From: Pratylenchus scribneri
Lineage: Eukaryota; Nematoda; Chromadorea; Rhabditida; Pratylenchidae
Assembly: GCA_030063045.1 (NCBI GenBank)
Contig: JAQSEB010000032.1
Location: 558,001-622,000 of the forward strand
Reading direction: 5' to 3'
DNA length: 64,000 nt
A program made the translations under genes and the position numbers. This document shows, in pieces, positions 12,003-24,231 of the stretch (position 1 is the stretch's first letter; every line of letters begins with the position of its first letter). The notes below the pieces were generated by a model. The model did not search any database and was not told where the DNA came from. It worked only from the letters and a program-made list of their open reading frames with translations.

Positions 12003-12540
12003 TTTTGTGGATGGCTGCCACCAAATCCGAAAAAAAATATATATTTGGCGTAGAAAATGGATGAAAGGGTGTGGATATAGAGGCAGCCGAAAAATGGGTC
12101 AATTGGAGGGAGGGGGGTCGATTGGATTTGGGCAGATTCTTTTTATTAGTAAAAATTTATTATATCATAAATAAATGAATGAATATGAAGAAAATATTAA
12201 TAATAAATTTGAATTGGAATTAAATATAAAAAGGAGGAGGTAAATAGAAAAGAAGGAATGGAATATCAAATATAAGCAAATATTCATATTAAATTGATGA
12301 TATCATTTTAATAATCAAAATATGGCTGTATGGTTTTGATTTTGCTCTGGAAATTGAAGGAAAAAGGCCACAAATTGATTTGAATTTGATGAGCAAATAA
12401 TAAATATTTTTGGTTATTCTAATAAAATAAGTTCTTTTTTTGATTGCCGAAGGCAGAGTTGTTTGATTGATGGATTTGTACCCGTTGTTCGCATTTTTGC
12501 TGCCCGCTGATACGATCCATTTCCCCCTAAAAGTGACAAT

Positions 12541-13956
12541 TTATGTGTCGGCCCCCTCCGAAGGATAATGCGAGAATTGATGGGCCAATCGTTGGCTGCT
12601 TTGTCCTCCAATGGAATCGGAACGGGCAATCATATTGGCTGGCATCGTTGCCCCTCCTCCCCCTCCGGCAATGGTCCCATTTGATCCATTTGGTCCACCG
12701 CTGCTGCCGAAAAGTGAAAGTGATGAACCATTGCCGGAATGTTTCTGAATTGAAGGGAGGGAATAAAGAATTTGAGGTAAATGTGAATGGGGAAGTACCC
12801 GGCAAACTGGTTTGGGCAATTCTTCACATGAAACGGATAGCCCACGGCCAACAGAACCACCGCAGGAATGGCATGAAGTGCCGGACACTGTCCTCCTTCG
12901 AATGGCACCTCCACTGCCTCCGCTTCCCCCAATGCTATATCCACCGGCACTTCCTTTAAATCCAAATAATTCATTTATTCATTTTGGATTGCTTTGGACT
13001 TGCCTTCACTTTCCTCCATTTCCGCATCCATCCTCAGAATATCCTGGAATCGAACTGGTGCTGAGAAAAGTCGTCCAAGGATGACAATGGCGGTGAGGAG
13101 GGAGGAAAGAGTGCAACAAATGACCAAAACAGGTGGAACAACCACAAACTAATGGAAGGGAGGGGATTAATGGGATTAAGGGGATCAATGCCAACCAGCG
13201 AAAGGAGGAATTTCTTTCGATGCTGTTGCCAAGCATATGAATAAAAAACAGTGATAACCAATGTCCAAAGTGCCTTAAAAATAAATTGCCATTATTTTTG
13301 GGAGCCAAATAACCCATTTACCAATTGTGCTTGAACAACATCACTGAACAGGGATTGGCGCCGTCGATCCGTATTATTTTCGGAAGAGGCCTTCAAAAAT
13401 GAATGGAATTGTTTTTGAATGGATGGATTGGAAAGGAAAGGGATAAACCCGCCTCTTGATTTTGCATTCTTGAATTCAAATTAGGAAAACATCCATCTTT
13501 ATTATAAAGGATTGTCGGCTGGGAATGGAGGAATAAATATTTGTGGACAATTCCCCTCAAATGGGGTAATTTTGGGAAGGATTTCTTCCACAATTTGACC
13601 ATTCTGGATTATATTATTTTTGGAAATGAGGGAATGTTTTCTTCCATTCCGCTGCCCAAAAAAGGGAACTTTGAACTTTGGACCATCGGCGGAGGCCAAT
13701 GAAATGGGTTTGGTTTTGGGGGTGGCTGACCTCAGAGAGGCACATGCTCAATTTGTCCAATTCATCGGAAGAACAAAATTCATCGGATAACCATTCCTGC
13801 GACCAAAATGCCAATTCATTCCGAATCTCCCTTTCCATTTCCCACCTCCTGTTCCCTGCCGGCCGATAGGGAACTTGCACTTCCAACTTTGCCAATTAAA
13901 AGGCTGCCATTTCCACTTCCATTCACACTTCTTCGCCTCTCTCGAAAATCCTTCAT
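12541..13956 (-). CDS. Uncharacterised two-helix membrane protein with Gly/Ser-rich tail
   Basis: Not a family I recognise. Splicing by eye gives seven exons in a consistent frame: [18 protein letters not shown] at 13956; [38 protein letters not shown]; a hydrophobic segment [14 protein letters not shown]; a second one [20 protein letters not shown]; then [16 protein letters not shown] and a Gly/Ser-rich, Cys-containing tail ([11 protein letters not shown]) ending [12 protein letters not shown] at 12541. The two helices lie close together, with a basic loop (QQHRKK), which suggests a hairpin. The intron at 12954-13003 begins GCAAGT and ends AG, a GC-AG intron. The join across about 13390-13670 is the least certain. 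Confidence 0.55.
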
Positions 13957-14639
13957 TGGCCACGGATTTGATGGAAAAGAAAATCAAATAATTCAACAAA
14001 AATATTTTAAATTGAATTGTCAATATTGAGTGGATTTGTTTGCAGATTATTTTGATTTTTTTACTGAAAAATGCGCAAAATAGTTGAGGAAAAAATGTGG
14101 GGTTTTGGGTTGGCAGGGAGATGGAGGCAAAAATGCCCCAACAAAAGTGAAGGGGGGAAATCGATGAATGCACGGGAGGATGGATGGATGAGCCGGAGTC
14201 CGAAAGTGTTGGTGGTGGTGGACGAGGAAAATAGGGGAAAGTAAAGGGAATGAATGAATGAATGGGGAACATTTTTGTTTGGTTTATTTATTATCAATAA
14301 TAAAATTCTTTTTGCTGATGATGAATTGGGCCACTGTCAAAATTCCGCAGAATCAGCAAAATATTATTTTTTATTATTTTCTTGCTGGAGGCCTTCTTCT
14401 CCCTCCCCTCCCTTTCCCCTGATCTGATTTTGTTGTTTTTGATGGGAAATTGGAGGAGTAAAAATAGTAGGAAAATTGGCGAGAAGAATGGACAGAAAAG
14501 GATGAGAATGAAAAATGTGACTGGAATTGGAAGGAATTAATAAAATTTATGAGTTTTTACCAAATTTGTGCCTGTAGATTTGTCCATTGTGAAAATTCTG
14601 ATTCAAAAAAATCTTATGGCCACTTTAAAACGCAATATC
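13957..14639. other. Intergenic, no gene seen
   Basis: AT-rich spacer upstream of the two-helix membrane gene. Minus-strand ORFs here (for example 14061-14297) are low-complexity shadows with no motif. Confidence 0.45.
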
Positions 14640-15090
14640 AAATTCAAGTTAAAAATTATTAAAATAATATTTAAACCAAAAGATGGAGAATTTTCCGCTC
14701 TATCAAACCATACCAAGATCATCAAAAACAATCCAGTTATTGATGAGTTATAAGCATTTAAAATAATGTGAAATTATTACTTTAGTGCTTCGAGGGCATA
14801 TCATGTTGAACGCTCTTTGTCGTTGATTAACATAAAGGAACGGAAAATACGGTAGCAGATACAGACTCTGCTCTTCACAATCAAGCGACAAAGGAATTGT
14901 TTTGAGGGCATATCACCTCTAATCTTCCTTCTTGGGTCCCTTTCTTTGCATTTTTTGAGGTCACCACTTTTGCGCATTCATAATTCCCTACCATCCCAAC
15001 CGTTTTTGATGATTTTGGTATAGTTTGATAGAGTGGAAAATTCTCCATTTTTTGATATAAATATTATTCCGTAAATTTTAATTTGAATAT
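14640..15090. repeat. Dispersed foldback repeat family, copy B
   Basis: The inverted arms are recognisable as TTTTCCGCTCTATCAAACC at about 14690 and its near-complement GGTATAGTTTGATAGAGTGG near 15020. The core contains the TATGCCCTCGAAGCA-like and CGTATTTTCCGTTCC-like blocks on the minus strand. Homologous to the copies at 4660 and 26765. No transposase ORF. Confidence 0.7.
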
Positions 15091-15751
15091 TTTATTTAAA
15101 TTTAAATGAATTTGAAGGAATTTGGAAAAATATACCAGAAAATATGCTAAAATTGTCATCAATCATTGTCAAAATATTATTCATTTTTATTGGCCATATA
15201 AGAGAATTGGATTTGGAATTTGCTTCCTCTATTTTGTTTTATTATAAGAAAAAAAATGGATGGAATTGAATGAAAAATGAGGGGGGCATTGATGGTCCAA
15301 AAAGAGTGCTTTGATATTAGGAAATTAACCAGAATTTGGACTTTGTCCCCTCGATTGTCCTTTCGATGGGAAGTGGAAGAAGAAATGTTTTAATTAGATT
15401 GATAAAAAAAAATGATAAAAAATTTTTGGGCGGGGGTAATTGATTTGCACGGGAATGGAATAGTTGGGGACTAGAGGGTGAAGGCAAGTGGATGGACTGC
15501 AAATGAAGGTCATTTTCAGGGCAATTTGTTTAAGGAAAAGACAAATTAAAATTAATATAAAATGCCCGACAACTTTGAATATTGAAACATTATTTATTAG
15601 ACCTATTTAAATCTATAAAAACCATTTGTTTTCATCCATAAAATAATTTAAATTTGATCAAAAACCATTCCAAATATCACATTTAAGTATAACAAAACAT
15701 TAATTGGCAACATTTTCAACAAATAAATATACTAATATTTCCAATATATTT
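15091..15751. other. Intergenic, 3' side of the GM2-activator-like gene
   Basis: AT-rich, with no ORF or motif I can support. Confidence 0.4.
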
Positions 15752-16533
15752 TTATAATTCTTGATGCTCTTTTGCATTCACTGAATGCCATCCTTCCACC
15801 CCAACTTTGGCCAATGCAATAATATTTTCTGTTGATGATTGGCCATTTTCTTCTTCTTCTTTGACCAATTCCGCTTCAGCCTGCCATTGTCCTTCTAACA
15901 TTGGATGAAATATTTGGTCCAAATGAATTCCTTCAGGAGGAAAGAAGGCCGAAAGGGGAAAAAGCTGATTGGGTTGGGCCAAAGAAAGGGATTGGCAAGC
16001 AGCCGGCAGAATTTCACAAAAATCAATCGAACTAATAAAAAATGATATTAAAATGTTGAAATTAATTCAAAACCAATATTGATCGGAAAGGAATGCACTT
16101 TGACTTTTTCCTCCTTCACAAATTCGGCCAACCCAAAGGCTATCCTGCTCCAGGGTTAATGCCAACATCAATTTGCTGGAATTGGTCGAGGCCAATGGCT
16201 TTTGGACAATTACTTCACCTACACTGATTGAATTGGATGAATTAATGGGAAATAGACCAGAATGAAGTTTGATCCATCCAGGCAAATGAATGGCCGCTTT
16301 TCCTCGGTGGTCACAAGCTTTCCTTCCTTCCTTGTCAAAAGTGAGCAAATGAACATTACGAAAATGCAAATAACCTTAAAATGATTGAATATTTGGATGA
16401 AGAGGGATAAAATGAATGTGCCTTCATTTTGGAGAAGATCCTTTACATGGATTTGATTTTGGCATTCGAATGATGATTCAATCGGCAACAAAAGGAAAAT
16501 GGGAATGAAGAGAAGAAGGAAGGGGAAAAGCAT
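15752..16533 (-). CDS. GM2-activator-like secreted lipid-binding protein (ML/MD-2-related fold)
   Basis: Probably a secreted or lysosomal lipid-presenting protein. The ATG at 16533 starts a strong signal peptide (MLFPFLLLFIPIFLLLPIES). After two introns the chain reads LHFRNVHLLTFDKEGRKAC, IKLHSGLFPINSSNSISVGE, LMLALTLEQDSLWVGRIC, DQYCSIDFCEILPAACQSL, then a region resembling the GM2A C-terminus (HPMLEGQWQAEAELV) and a stop at 15752. The order resembles vertebrate GM2 activator: a beta-strand block ending in Cys, an FxxCxxL helix, a PxxxG loop, and a final strand pair. The Cys count (about six) also fits. Family assignment is from pattern, not a search. The first intron (16375-16421) reads best as GC-AG, joining Glu-Gly-Tyr in frame. 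Confidence 0.55.
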
Positions 16534-17004
16534 TTTTGGTTAATTGGAATGAAAATGAATGGAGAAAGGGAAATGTTGGCCCAATGATTGCGATAAATAA
16601 GGGCGGTTTGAAATTATCAAGAAATAATTCAAATGTCCATCAAATATTCTCCCTCTTTCATGAATTTGTATATTTATTTATTAATGAATTTGGCACAAAA
16701 ATTGACTAAATTATAATTATAAAATAATAGTAAAGATCAATCACATAAAATGGAGAGAATAATCATAAAATTGGAGTATGCATTTTGGATTATCGAGAAT
16801 AGAAAAAGAACACCGGTGGCTATGGTTTTAGGAGAACACACACAAAAGTGGGGAAATGGAATGAAATGGATTATGCTTGAGGGAATTATATTCAAAATTG
16901 ACTGGACATCATAATGTTGAATTAGAATTGGACCCGTTCATTATTGTTTTGGCACAAAATAATATTAAAATTAATTCTCCACAACATATCCATGATTGGC
17001 CCCC
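16534..17004. other. Intergenic, no gene seen
   Basis: AT-rich spacer between the GM2A-like start and the glucuronyltransferase 3' end. Confidence 0.4.
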
Positions 17005-18225
17005 TTAATATTTTAATATTGAATAATTTTTCTCATTTTTTGAACCCACTTTTGTGCCAATATTCTTCGTTTTTGTGTGCCAAACCAAAATCTCTTTTGG
17101 CTGTTCATTCCACCCAAATGGTTCCACTTTTTCTCGTGGAATTCCAAATTGGGCCAGAAAACAGGATTCAGGTGAGAATTTAACGCATCCCAAGTGGAAG
17201 GTGGCATTGCTGCCCAGAATCAATCGAAGACTGAAAAATATTTGATGAATGCCTCCAGCAATAAATCAACTTTATGGCGAATCCGGCCATGTCGACAGCA
17301 AATCGCCTTTGGGGTGCATAAGTCACATCCCAACCAGTGATTGTGCCATTTACGACATGAGGTGCCTCAACATTGGCACCACCGGCCAATCCTAAAATTA
17401 TTTTATAATGATTTATGGAATGGATGGCCGACCAACTGCCCAAATTCCAATGCTTTTGACCCTTTTAATATATTTGTCGAATAATCGAATATCGTAGGTA
17501 TTATCATCATCGGCAAAATAGAGCACCTGGATACATGAAGGATTGGGAGTAAATTCTTTTTAATATACCGCATTCCCATTAAAATTGGCATAATTTTTGC
17601 GTACATATTCCAAAGCAACATTCCGATGAGTCCATCCTCTTTTTGGGAAGCCTGGTTTTGTTGTGGCGAAGAAATATGTGAATGGAATGCGCGACCGTTC
17701 CAAAATACGTTGAACTGCTGGAAAAGTTGTATTTGCGTCCTCAATGACAACCCTAGAAGGGAGGGAATGAATTGGTATAAAAATAAATAATTAACAGACC
17801 AATGGAGATCCGAAATGTGCATCAAAGTTTGGGAGAATCTATGATGAAATGTGAATTGAGGAAACATTTATTTGGGATTGGAACCTGGTCATGTCTGCAA
17901 GTCTTTCTGGCCTTTTATGGGTTGGAGTGACCACAATTACGGTTGTCCTCAATCTGATATTTTCGCCCCAAATCCAAACCCTCCAAATGGAAATAATCAA
18001 AATGAGGGTCAACAAAAGGGAAAAAGGTCGATTGAAAATGAGGCGAGAAAGACGAAATGGGAAGGAAAAAATTGGGAGAATTGGCTTTTGGCGATTGGCG
18101 GAGGAATGTGCCGTCTTTGAAAGAAGGGAAGAACGCCGGAGGAGAAAAGTGGCCATGGAAGGTGAATTAGAGGAGGAAGAAGAATTTGAAGATTGATCAG
18201 CCGAAATTGGCCCAGTTTGACACAT
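17005..18225 (-). CDS. Beta-1,3-glucuronosyltransferase, GT43 family (SQV-8/GLCT-like)
   Basis: Golgi type II membrane enzyme that transfers glucuronic acid from UDP-GlcA to a terminal galactose, for example in the proteoglycan linker. From the first ATG at 18225: a Ser-rich cytoplasmic tail, a signal-anchor ([19 protein letters not shown]), then the GT43 start [20 protein letters not shown]. After short introns: [30 protein letters not shown], the metal-binding DDD in [14 protein letters not shown], the acceptor-site block [11 protein letters not shown] and [20 protein letters not shown], and the C-terminal [11 protein letters not shown]. Those are the diagnostic GT43 motifs in order. Whether it is the SQV-8 (GlcAT-I) orthologue or one of the other nematode GLCT enzymes cannot be told by eye. 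Introns are about 45-60 nt. Confidence 0.9.
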
Positions 18226-19298
18226 TTGCTGAAGAGAACAATGGATGGGGAGAAGAATTGGAATTGGGAAGCAACAAATTTGAATAGAAGGAGGAGAAAT
18301 TGTTGGTGAATCACATTTGTTGTTGGCCAATCTGCTGAATTTTCCCGCAATTCATTCAATTTGAATGAATGAATGGAATTGAATTGATGCTGAAAATAAA
18401 TGATTAGAAAGGAATTGAATTGATTCGTAAAGTTGGGTGGGCAATTCTTTGTCCATTTGGGATTTGTGTGGATCAATTTCAATTACCCTTTGATGGGCCA
18501 AATATTTTATGATATCAATTTTCTGCTGGAAGTGGATTTAATCCATTCAATGAAGAAGATGAAGTGAATTACTTTTTGGTCCATTGAATGGAATTATTAA
18601 ATTAAAAATGAATTCATTTTTAACGAAATTTGGACGAAATAATGAAAAAAGATGGAATGCGCGAATTCCCCCCGGGGGACAATTTTGGGCGATAAATGGC
18701 TGCTGAATGTGGGTGATAGGTGGAGAATATATGTTTTTAATCGATTTGATGGAAAACGAGAAAAAATGGAACGGGAAAAGTGAATGGAATGAAAAGAGCA
18801 ATTTTTGTTGTGAATTTGGCCAAAATTATTCATTTCGTATTTCTGCGCATTTAAATATTCTCCATTTTTTTATCCAACTTTATTCGCCCATTTTTGTCTC
18901 CACTTGAGAATAGTCAATCGGCCGAAAGAATTGATAAACAAATATTTGGAATTGGGACCAATCCAAAAGCAATCGGGGACTCGATCCTCCATAGCCAAAA
19001 GGCTGTCAAAAATGTTCCAAATAGTTCCTTACTTTCCCCCATTTTTTGTTTGCTCATTTTGTTGCTGCTGAATTGGCCATAAATGTTTTCGGCCACCAAA
19101 TGTTTTTAAGTAAAGAAAAGGAAAATATAAATGGAGAGGATGGGGTGGAATTAATGGATGGACGGATTGGATGGAATTGGGGGAAAGGAAATTAAAAATG
19201 GATGGAGAATGTGGCCATACATATAAAATGATGCCAAAATAGGGAATTTGATTAGAGGATTGTGTCCTTTTTATTCCTTTGTTTTGAATTTGATGTCC
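18226..19298. other. Intergenic, no supported gene
   Basis: Contains an in-frame stretch on the minus strand at 18914-19099 (about 60 codons, GTFLTAFWLWRIESPIAFG) with no ATG start and no recognisable partner exon. The rest is AT-rich spacer. Confidence 0.4.
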
Positions 19299-20043
19299 TC
19301 ACTCCACCACCCAATTGGCCATAAAATTCATGGGAATGAAGAAATTTGATGGGGCACAAAACAAAACAATATGTCCCAATGCATTTTTGAATGACTTTGA
19401 AAGGGAAAAAGAGGATTTGCGCCATTTGGGTGTGGGCGGAAGGAAAAGAGGAATAAAGGTAGGCGGATTACCTGCCGCCAATGAATGAATAGGGGGAAGG
19501 GGATTACATACATCCACCCTTTTTTCGTCATTCCATGCAAAAAAACAACAATCCAAAATGCCAGGCGATTTGATGGCAATTAACTCGTTCAATTCAAAAA
19601 AATAAATGAACCCAAGGGAATGGACCAAATGAGGACCATGGCCAATGGATTCCTTTTCCTTCCCGGCCTTCCCTTGATTTGCCCTTTGTTCTTTTATGGC
19701 CATATTCTCCTCCCAACTGAGGGGAATTTACATAGCAACAAACTGGGACAACCTTTGGCACAAATTCCTTGAAATAAGGCGAAAGGGCAAGGAGTAGGAA
19801 GGAGAATATGTTGGTCATTGGAGCGGAATTGTAGGAATTGGCCACATGGGAAATGCTTGAAGGGGCCTCATTTTTGGAATTGGTCAAAATGATTTTCAAA
19901 TTATTATTTAAATGAGCAAATTCATTCATTGAATTGGGAAATGGATTTGGCTGGGTTGGATAGATTTGAGTTGGGTTGGCCAGCCATCGACGAAACCAAT
20001 TAATCGGCTCATAAATCAGCAAAGCAAAAGGAAAAAAGCGCAT
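19299..20043 (-). CDS. Doubtful hypothetical protein, overlapping ORFs
   Basis: Two ATG-initiated minus-strand ORFs overlap in different frames. One runs 20043-19594 (MRFFPFALLIYEPINWFRRW, with a hydrophobic segment IFSFLLLALSPYF). The other runs 19703-19299 and ends FFIPMNFMANWVVE. Removing introns near 19500-19640 and 19380-19500 could fuse them, but no single splice solution is compelling. No family is recognised. It could be one gene, two, or chance ORFs. Confidence 0.28.
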
Positions 20044-20403
20044 CGCCTGAGAATTCCTTCATTTTTACACGGCTTTTTCCGCCTTTCCTTTTCCCCAACC
20101 AATTTATCAGCAGCCAAAGGCAAAGAATGGAATCCGCATCCCCACATCAACCTTCATTCCCCAATCGCAGCTGTTAGCCTCCATTTTGACGGGTTTTTGG
20201 ATGTGAAAACAAATTGGACCAAAATGAACGAAAAAAGAAAAATAGAAAAGGAATGGAGATTGGAAAAAGGTGGTTTAAAAAAGTTGGAAGTTGAAGGAAG
20301 AAACATTCCATTATTTTTGGAATGAACCGTGTTTTTAATGAATTGTAGATTTTGACAATTCATCAAACAAATTCTAATCTATGGCTAATTAATGATGAAC
20401 TTA

Positions 20404-21330
20404 CAAGGGAGGGTACCCAAGTGAATGTGGGACTTTGAAACGAGACCTAGCTATTATTGTAGATAATATATGGGTTTCTCCCAGAAGTGATGTCCTTTTT
20501 TCCTTAATGGACCTCCCCTCTGAGATATGGCCATAAAACCTGCTTTATCTGCATATTTGGCCCTAATTCATATCTCCTCATTTAATTGGGCTAGAAATAT
20601 GATTTAAACGTCATTTTGTAGAGAATTTAATGGGCTTTCATTTTTGTAAATACATCATGGGTCTAAAAATTTTTTGAAATTTTTTATCGATTTTTTTCTG
20701 AAAATACCGAATTTGGCCAATTTTCATTGGGCCATAACTCGGTTAAATGGAATTATTAGACTTTGGCCCAATTATATTTTTTGATCACCATATCATAAAG
20801 TATCTCTATGCAAATTTTCAAATTTTTCTGTCACCCTGAAAATTCAAGGCATTTTGCCTATCACAGGCCTAGCATTGAGAATTCGCAAGAATTTTCAGGG
20901 TGACAGAAAAATTTGAAAATTTGCATAGAGATACTTTATGATATGGTGATCAAAAGAGATAACTAGACCAAAGTCCAAAGATTCCTTATAACCGAGTTAT
21001 GGCCCATTGAAAATTGGCCAAATTTGGTATTTTCAGAAAAAAATCGATAAAAAATTTCAAAAAATTTTTAGACCCATGATGTATTTACAAAAATTAAAGC
21101 CCATTAAATTCTCTACAAAATGACGTTTAAATCATATTTCTAGCCCAATTCTATGAGGAGATATGAATTAGGGCCAAATAAGCAGATAAAGCAGGTTTTA
21201 TGGCCATATCTCAGAGGGGAGGTCCATTAAGGAAAAAAGGACATCACTTCTGGGAGAAACCCATATATTATCTACAATAATAGCTAGGTCTCGTTTCAAA
21301 GTCCCACATTCACTTGGGTACCCTCCCTTG
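20404..21330. mobile_element. Long foldback (inverted-repeat) transposon, 3-bp TTA duplication
   Basis: Almost the whole 0.93-kb element is one hairpin. Arms of about 430 bp are nearly identical in inverse orientation, starting CAAGGGAGGGTACCCAAG and ending CTTGGGTACCCTCCCTTG, around a loop of about 60 bp at 20840-20895. It is flanked by TTA at 20401-20403 and 21331-21333. A 3-bp TWA duplication fits PIF/Harbinger-type mobilisation, an inference. No coding region. High arm identity suggests recent insertion or arm homogenisation. A transcript across it would form a long double-stranded RNA. Confidence 0.85.
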
Positions 21331-21374
21331 TTAGAATATTTTTATTAAATAAATTAAAATTTTAAATTCATTTC

Positions 21375-23807
21375 TCAATAATTGGCCAATATTTTGTGCA
21401 TTTTCTTGCCCAAATATTTTCCCTTCAGCAAAATTCGATCCACCAAAATGAGTCCAACAATCGAAATTTGAATGAAAAGAAGGCCGGCAAGAGTGAGGAG
21501 AAGGGCCCAAAAAGTGGAGGATGGAAGGCAAGTTTGTTCATCAGCAACAGTGGCCGGTTGCCCATTTTGTTGTTGTTCAATTGTTGGAATTATTTTTGAT
21601 GGTGGTGGACCATTTGTGGATTCCGTGGGCGGCACATTCTCAAAAGGAGTAGTCCCAGGGGAAAGGGGCAATAATTGAAGGCGAGGACGACTGGATTGGA
21701 TGGCTTGGAAGGTTTTGATTGGATGCTGATGGGAAGGAGGAGGAGGAGGGGCAGAAGTCCGATTTTGATCGGCTTGAATGGAAACAAGGTGGAATATGGA
21801 TTAAATCTTAATGGCACCAACCAAAATATTGAATATCGTCCGGATTGTCCAGCACTCGAATTAGGCCAACCACATCCAATTCCTGGACTCCATCCTGTCG
21901 ATTTCGTCCACTCCTCCCATTATTTCCATTTTGCCTTCGAACCCGCACAATCATGTTTGACCCTTCTCCATAAATCATTGACAATGCCGAACGCCGTTCC
22001 CGATAATAGGGATATCCGCTAAATTATTTCCATTCCCTTAAATTTCCTTCATTCATTCATTCATTCACCTGCTCATTTGTTCCGTTTTGCCCGAAACAAT
22101 TTGAGTGCCAGCCGCCACCCTTCCAGGCCCAAATGGACGAATTGATGGTGGCCCAATTGGCTCATTTTTGGGTCTTTGTGTATTCCCCGCTCCTTTCATC
22201 AGTTGTTCTGTTCCTCCACTCACCTATTAAATGAATTGAATTATATTTTTGAATATTTTTGATGACCAATGCAACTCCCGGGGGTGGCGAAAGTCCACCG
22301 CCGTCCCTGCCAACCGAGGGTGGTTCAACACGGCCAGAGGGAGGCGAAATTTGGCGGCCTCGAAGAAGTTCAGCCGTTGGGGAAAGAGATGGAGGGGAAC
22401 CGCCTCCCAAAACGGCAGCTGAACCAGCGGATGATGATGAGGGGGATTGGCCGCCGGCAGTGGGCGCCAAAGGAGAATCGGATTCATCGATACTTGGGCA
22501 ATTGGAAGGAGGCTGATGAGGGATGTTTAGGTCATTGATCATTCATTCATTTTGTGCCCAACCGTGATCCGTTCACAGCCTTGTCCTCGGTTTTTAACGC
22601 ACAATCGAAGTTGGCATCGAAAGCGGGTCATCGATTTATCAACAAATTTGAATACGCTGGATTGCTGCAAAAATGAATGAAAATTGGGAAAATGAGGAGG
22701 GGATAAATTGCCAAGAATGCCGTGTGCAAATCATTGCTATATTGAGGCGTACGGAATAAATATTGGTCAACGCCACAACTTTAAAAAAGATTTAAGGGAA
22801 TGATGAGGATGGATATAATACAAACCCATTTTGATCAATTATTAATATTTTATCGCCTTGCAAATCTTCAACATGACAATTCTGCACCAAAATGCCAACA
22901 TTCTCATTATTGCTTAATATAATATAATATAATATTTATTATATTTTAATTTATTAATTCCACCCACCATTGCCAAACATGAAATACAGTTTCGCCGACT
23001 ACCGCTGCATGAACCTATCCTCAATTTGTGAGTTAGAATTCCTTTCCTTCCATCAAAACTTGCCTCGGGCCCATCCACAGTATTTTTTCTAATTGAATAT
23101 GAACATTGTGGGTTGGATGCCTCATCGAATTGGGGATCCTTTTATGAATGAATGAATAAATTAATATTCATTTAAACTTGCCAATTCATTTGGGGTCATT
23201 TCACTGATTGCAATATTCTTCGAATGAATGAACATTATTTATGCATTTAGACCCGTTTTAACCCTTTCCAAATCGTCCACTAAATTTGCCTCCATATAAA
23301 CACATTGGGCACAATAGGATCGATCAGAATCGGTGACGAATAAAGGATGAATCTATTGGGTATATGGATTTGAATGAAATGATTCAATTTATTTGAATAA
23401 ATTACCTGAACAGAAAGACATATTCGAAACATTGTGCCAGCCGGATTGTCCTAAAAATTTACTCAAATTTTTGTGGAGAATTTTATTAGCCGACCAAATG
23501 TTCGGTGGTCATTCCACATTCGCCGTGGCCAAATGAAATTTTATTCTGATTTCGAACCATGCATTTTGGTGTGTCATGGAAATCTTCGGCATAAATATGA
23601 GAAGGATTGGCACTGGATGTACGAATCTTGGAAAGAAATAATAGTTGGGCGAGAGAATGGGTTGATTACTTTGATTGCGATGCTTTCTGGCTCACAATTG
23701 ACAATTGGAGTGTCGATTATTTCATTGGGATATTTGGCGAGACAATAATTGCCAAATAACAAAATGGAGGATGAGGCCAAATAATAGAAAATGAAATTGA
23801 GCAGCAT
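21375..23807 (-). CDS. ZP-domain cuticlin-like membrane protein
   Basis: Nematode cuticlin/ZP proteins polymerise in the apical extracellular matrix. The ATG at 23807 starts a signal peptide, then the ZP-N start PIVNCEPESIAIKVINPFS. Further exons give NPAGTMFRICLSVQ, HPLFVTDSDRSYCAQCVYME, then the ZP-C landmarks VQNCHVEDLQGDKILIIDQN, CGVDQYLFRTPQYSNDL, FKFVDKSMTRFRCQLRLC. A Pro/Ser-rich spacer (about 22260-22540) follows. A furin-type site RVRR near 21950 then precedes a C-terminal transmembrane helix (FWALLLTLAGLLFIQISIVG) and a short basic cytoplasmic tail ending at 21375. This architecture (signal, ZP-N, ZP-C, RxRR, helix) is typical of the family. Several exon borders were not fixed. Confidence 0.88.
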
Positions 23808-24231
23808 TATTTGGAATGGAAGGGCACAAAAATGTTGCAGAAATTATGAAAAAGCTAATGAATTGCGGAGTTTAAAAATGGCGGATGAATAATGGGAAGA
23901 TGGTCACAAAATAATGAATGAATTGAATTGTTTTTGAATAATGGAATGGAATAGACTGATCCGGCAAAAGGAGAATGTGAATATGGGGATGAATGAAGGG
24001 CAACAACTTTTAGCAATGGCAACAGACCGGACCTTGGTTTAGATGGGGGAATATTCGGCTGGAGGGCCTTCTTGACAGTCATTCTCGTCCTTCCCCCCAA
24101 AAAGACACTTGAATTGGAGGCTTTCTTTCTTTCTCAAACCAATAATAAGCGGGCAATTATGCAAAATTGGCGAATCAAAAAGGGGAAAATGGATGGAAAA
24201 GTCAATGCCAATGAATATTTCTCACAATATT

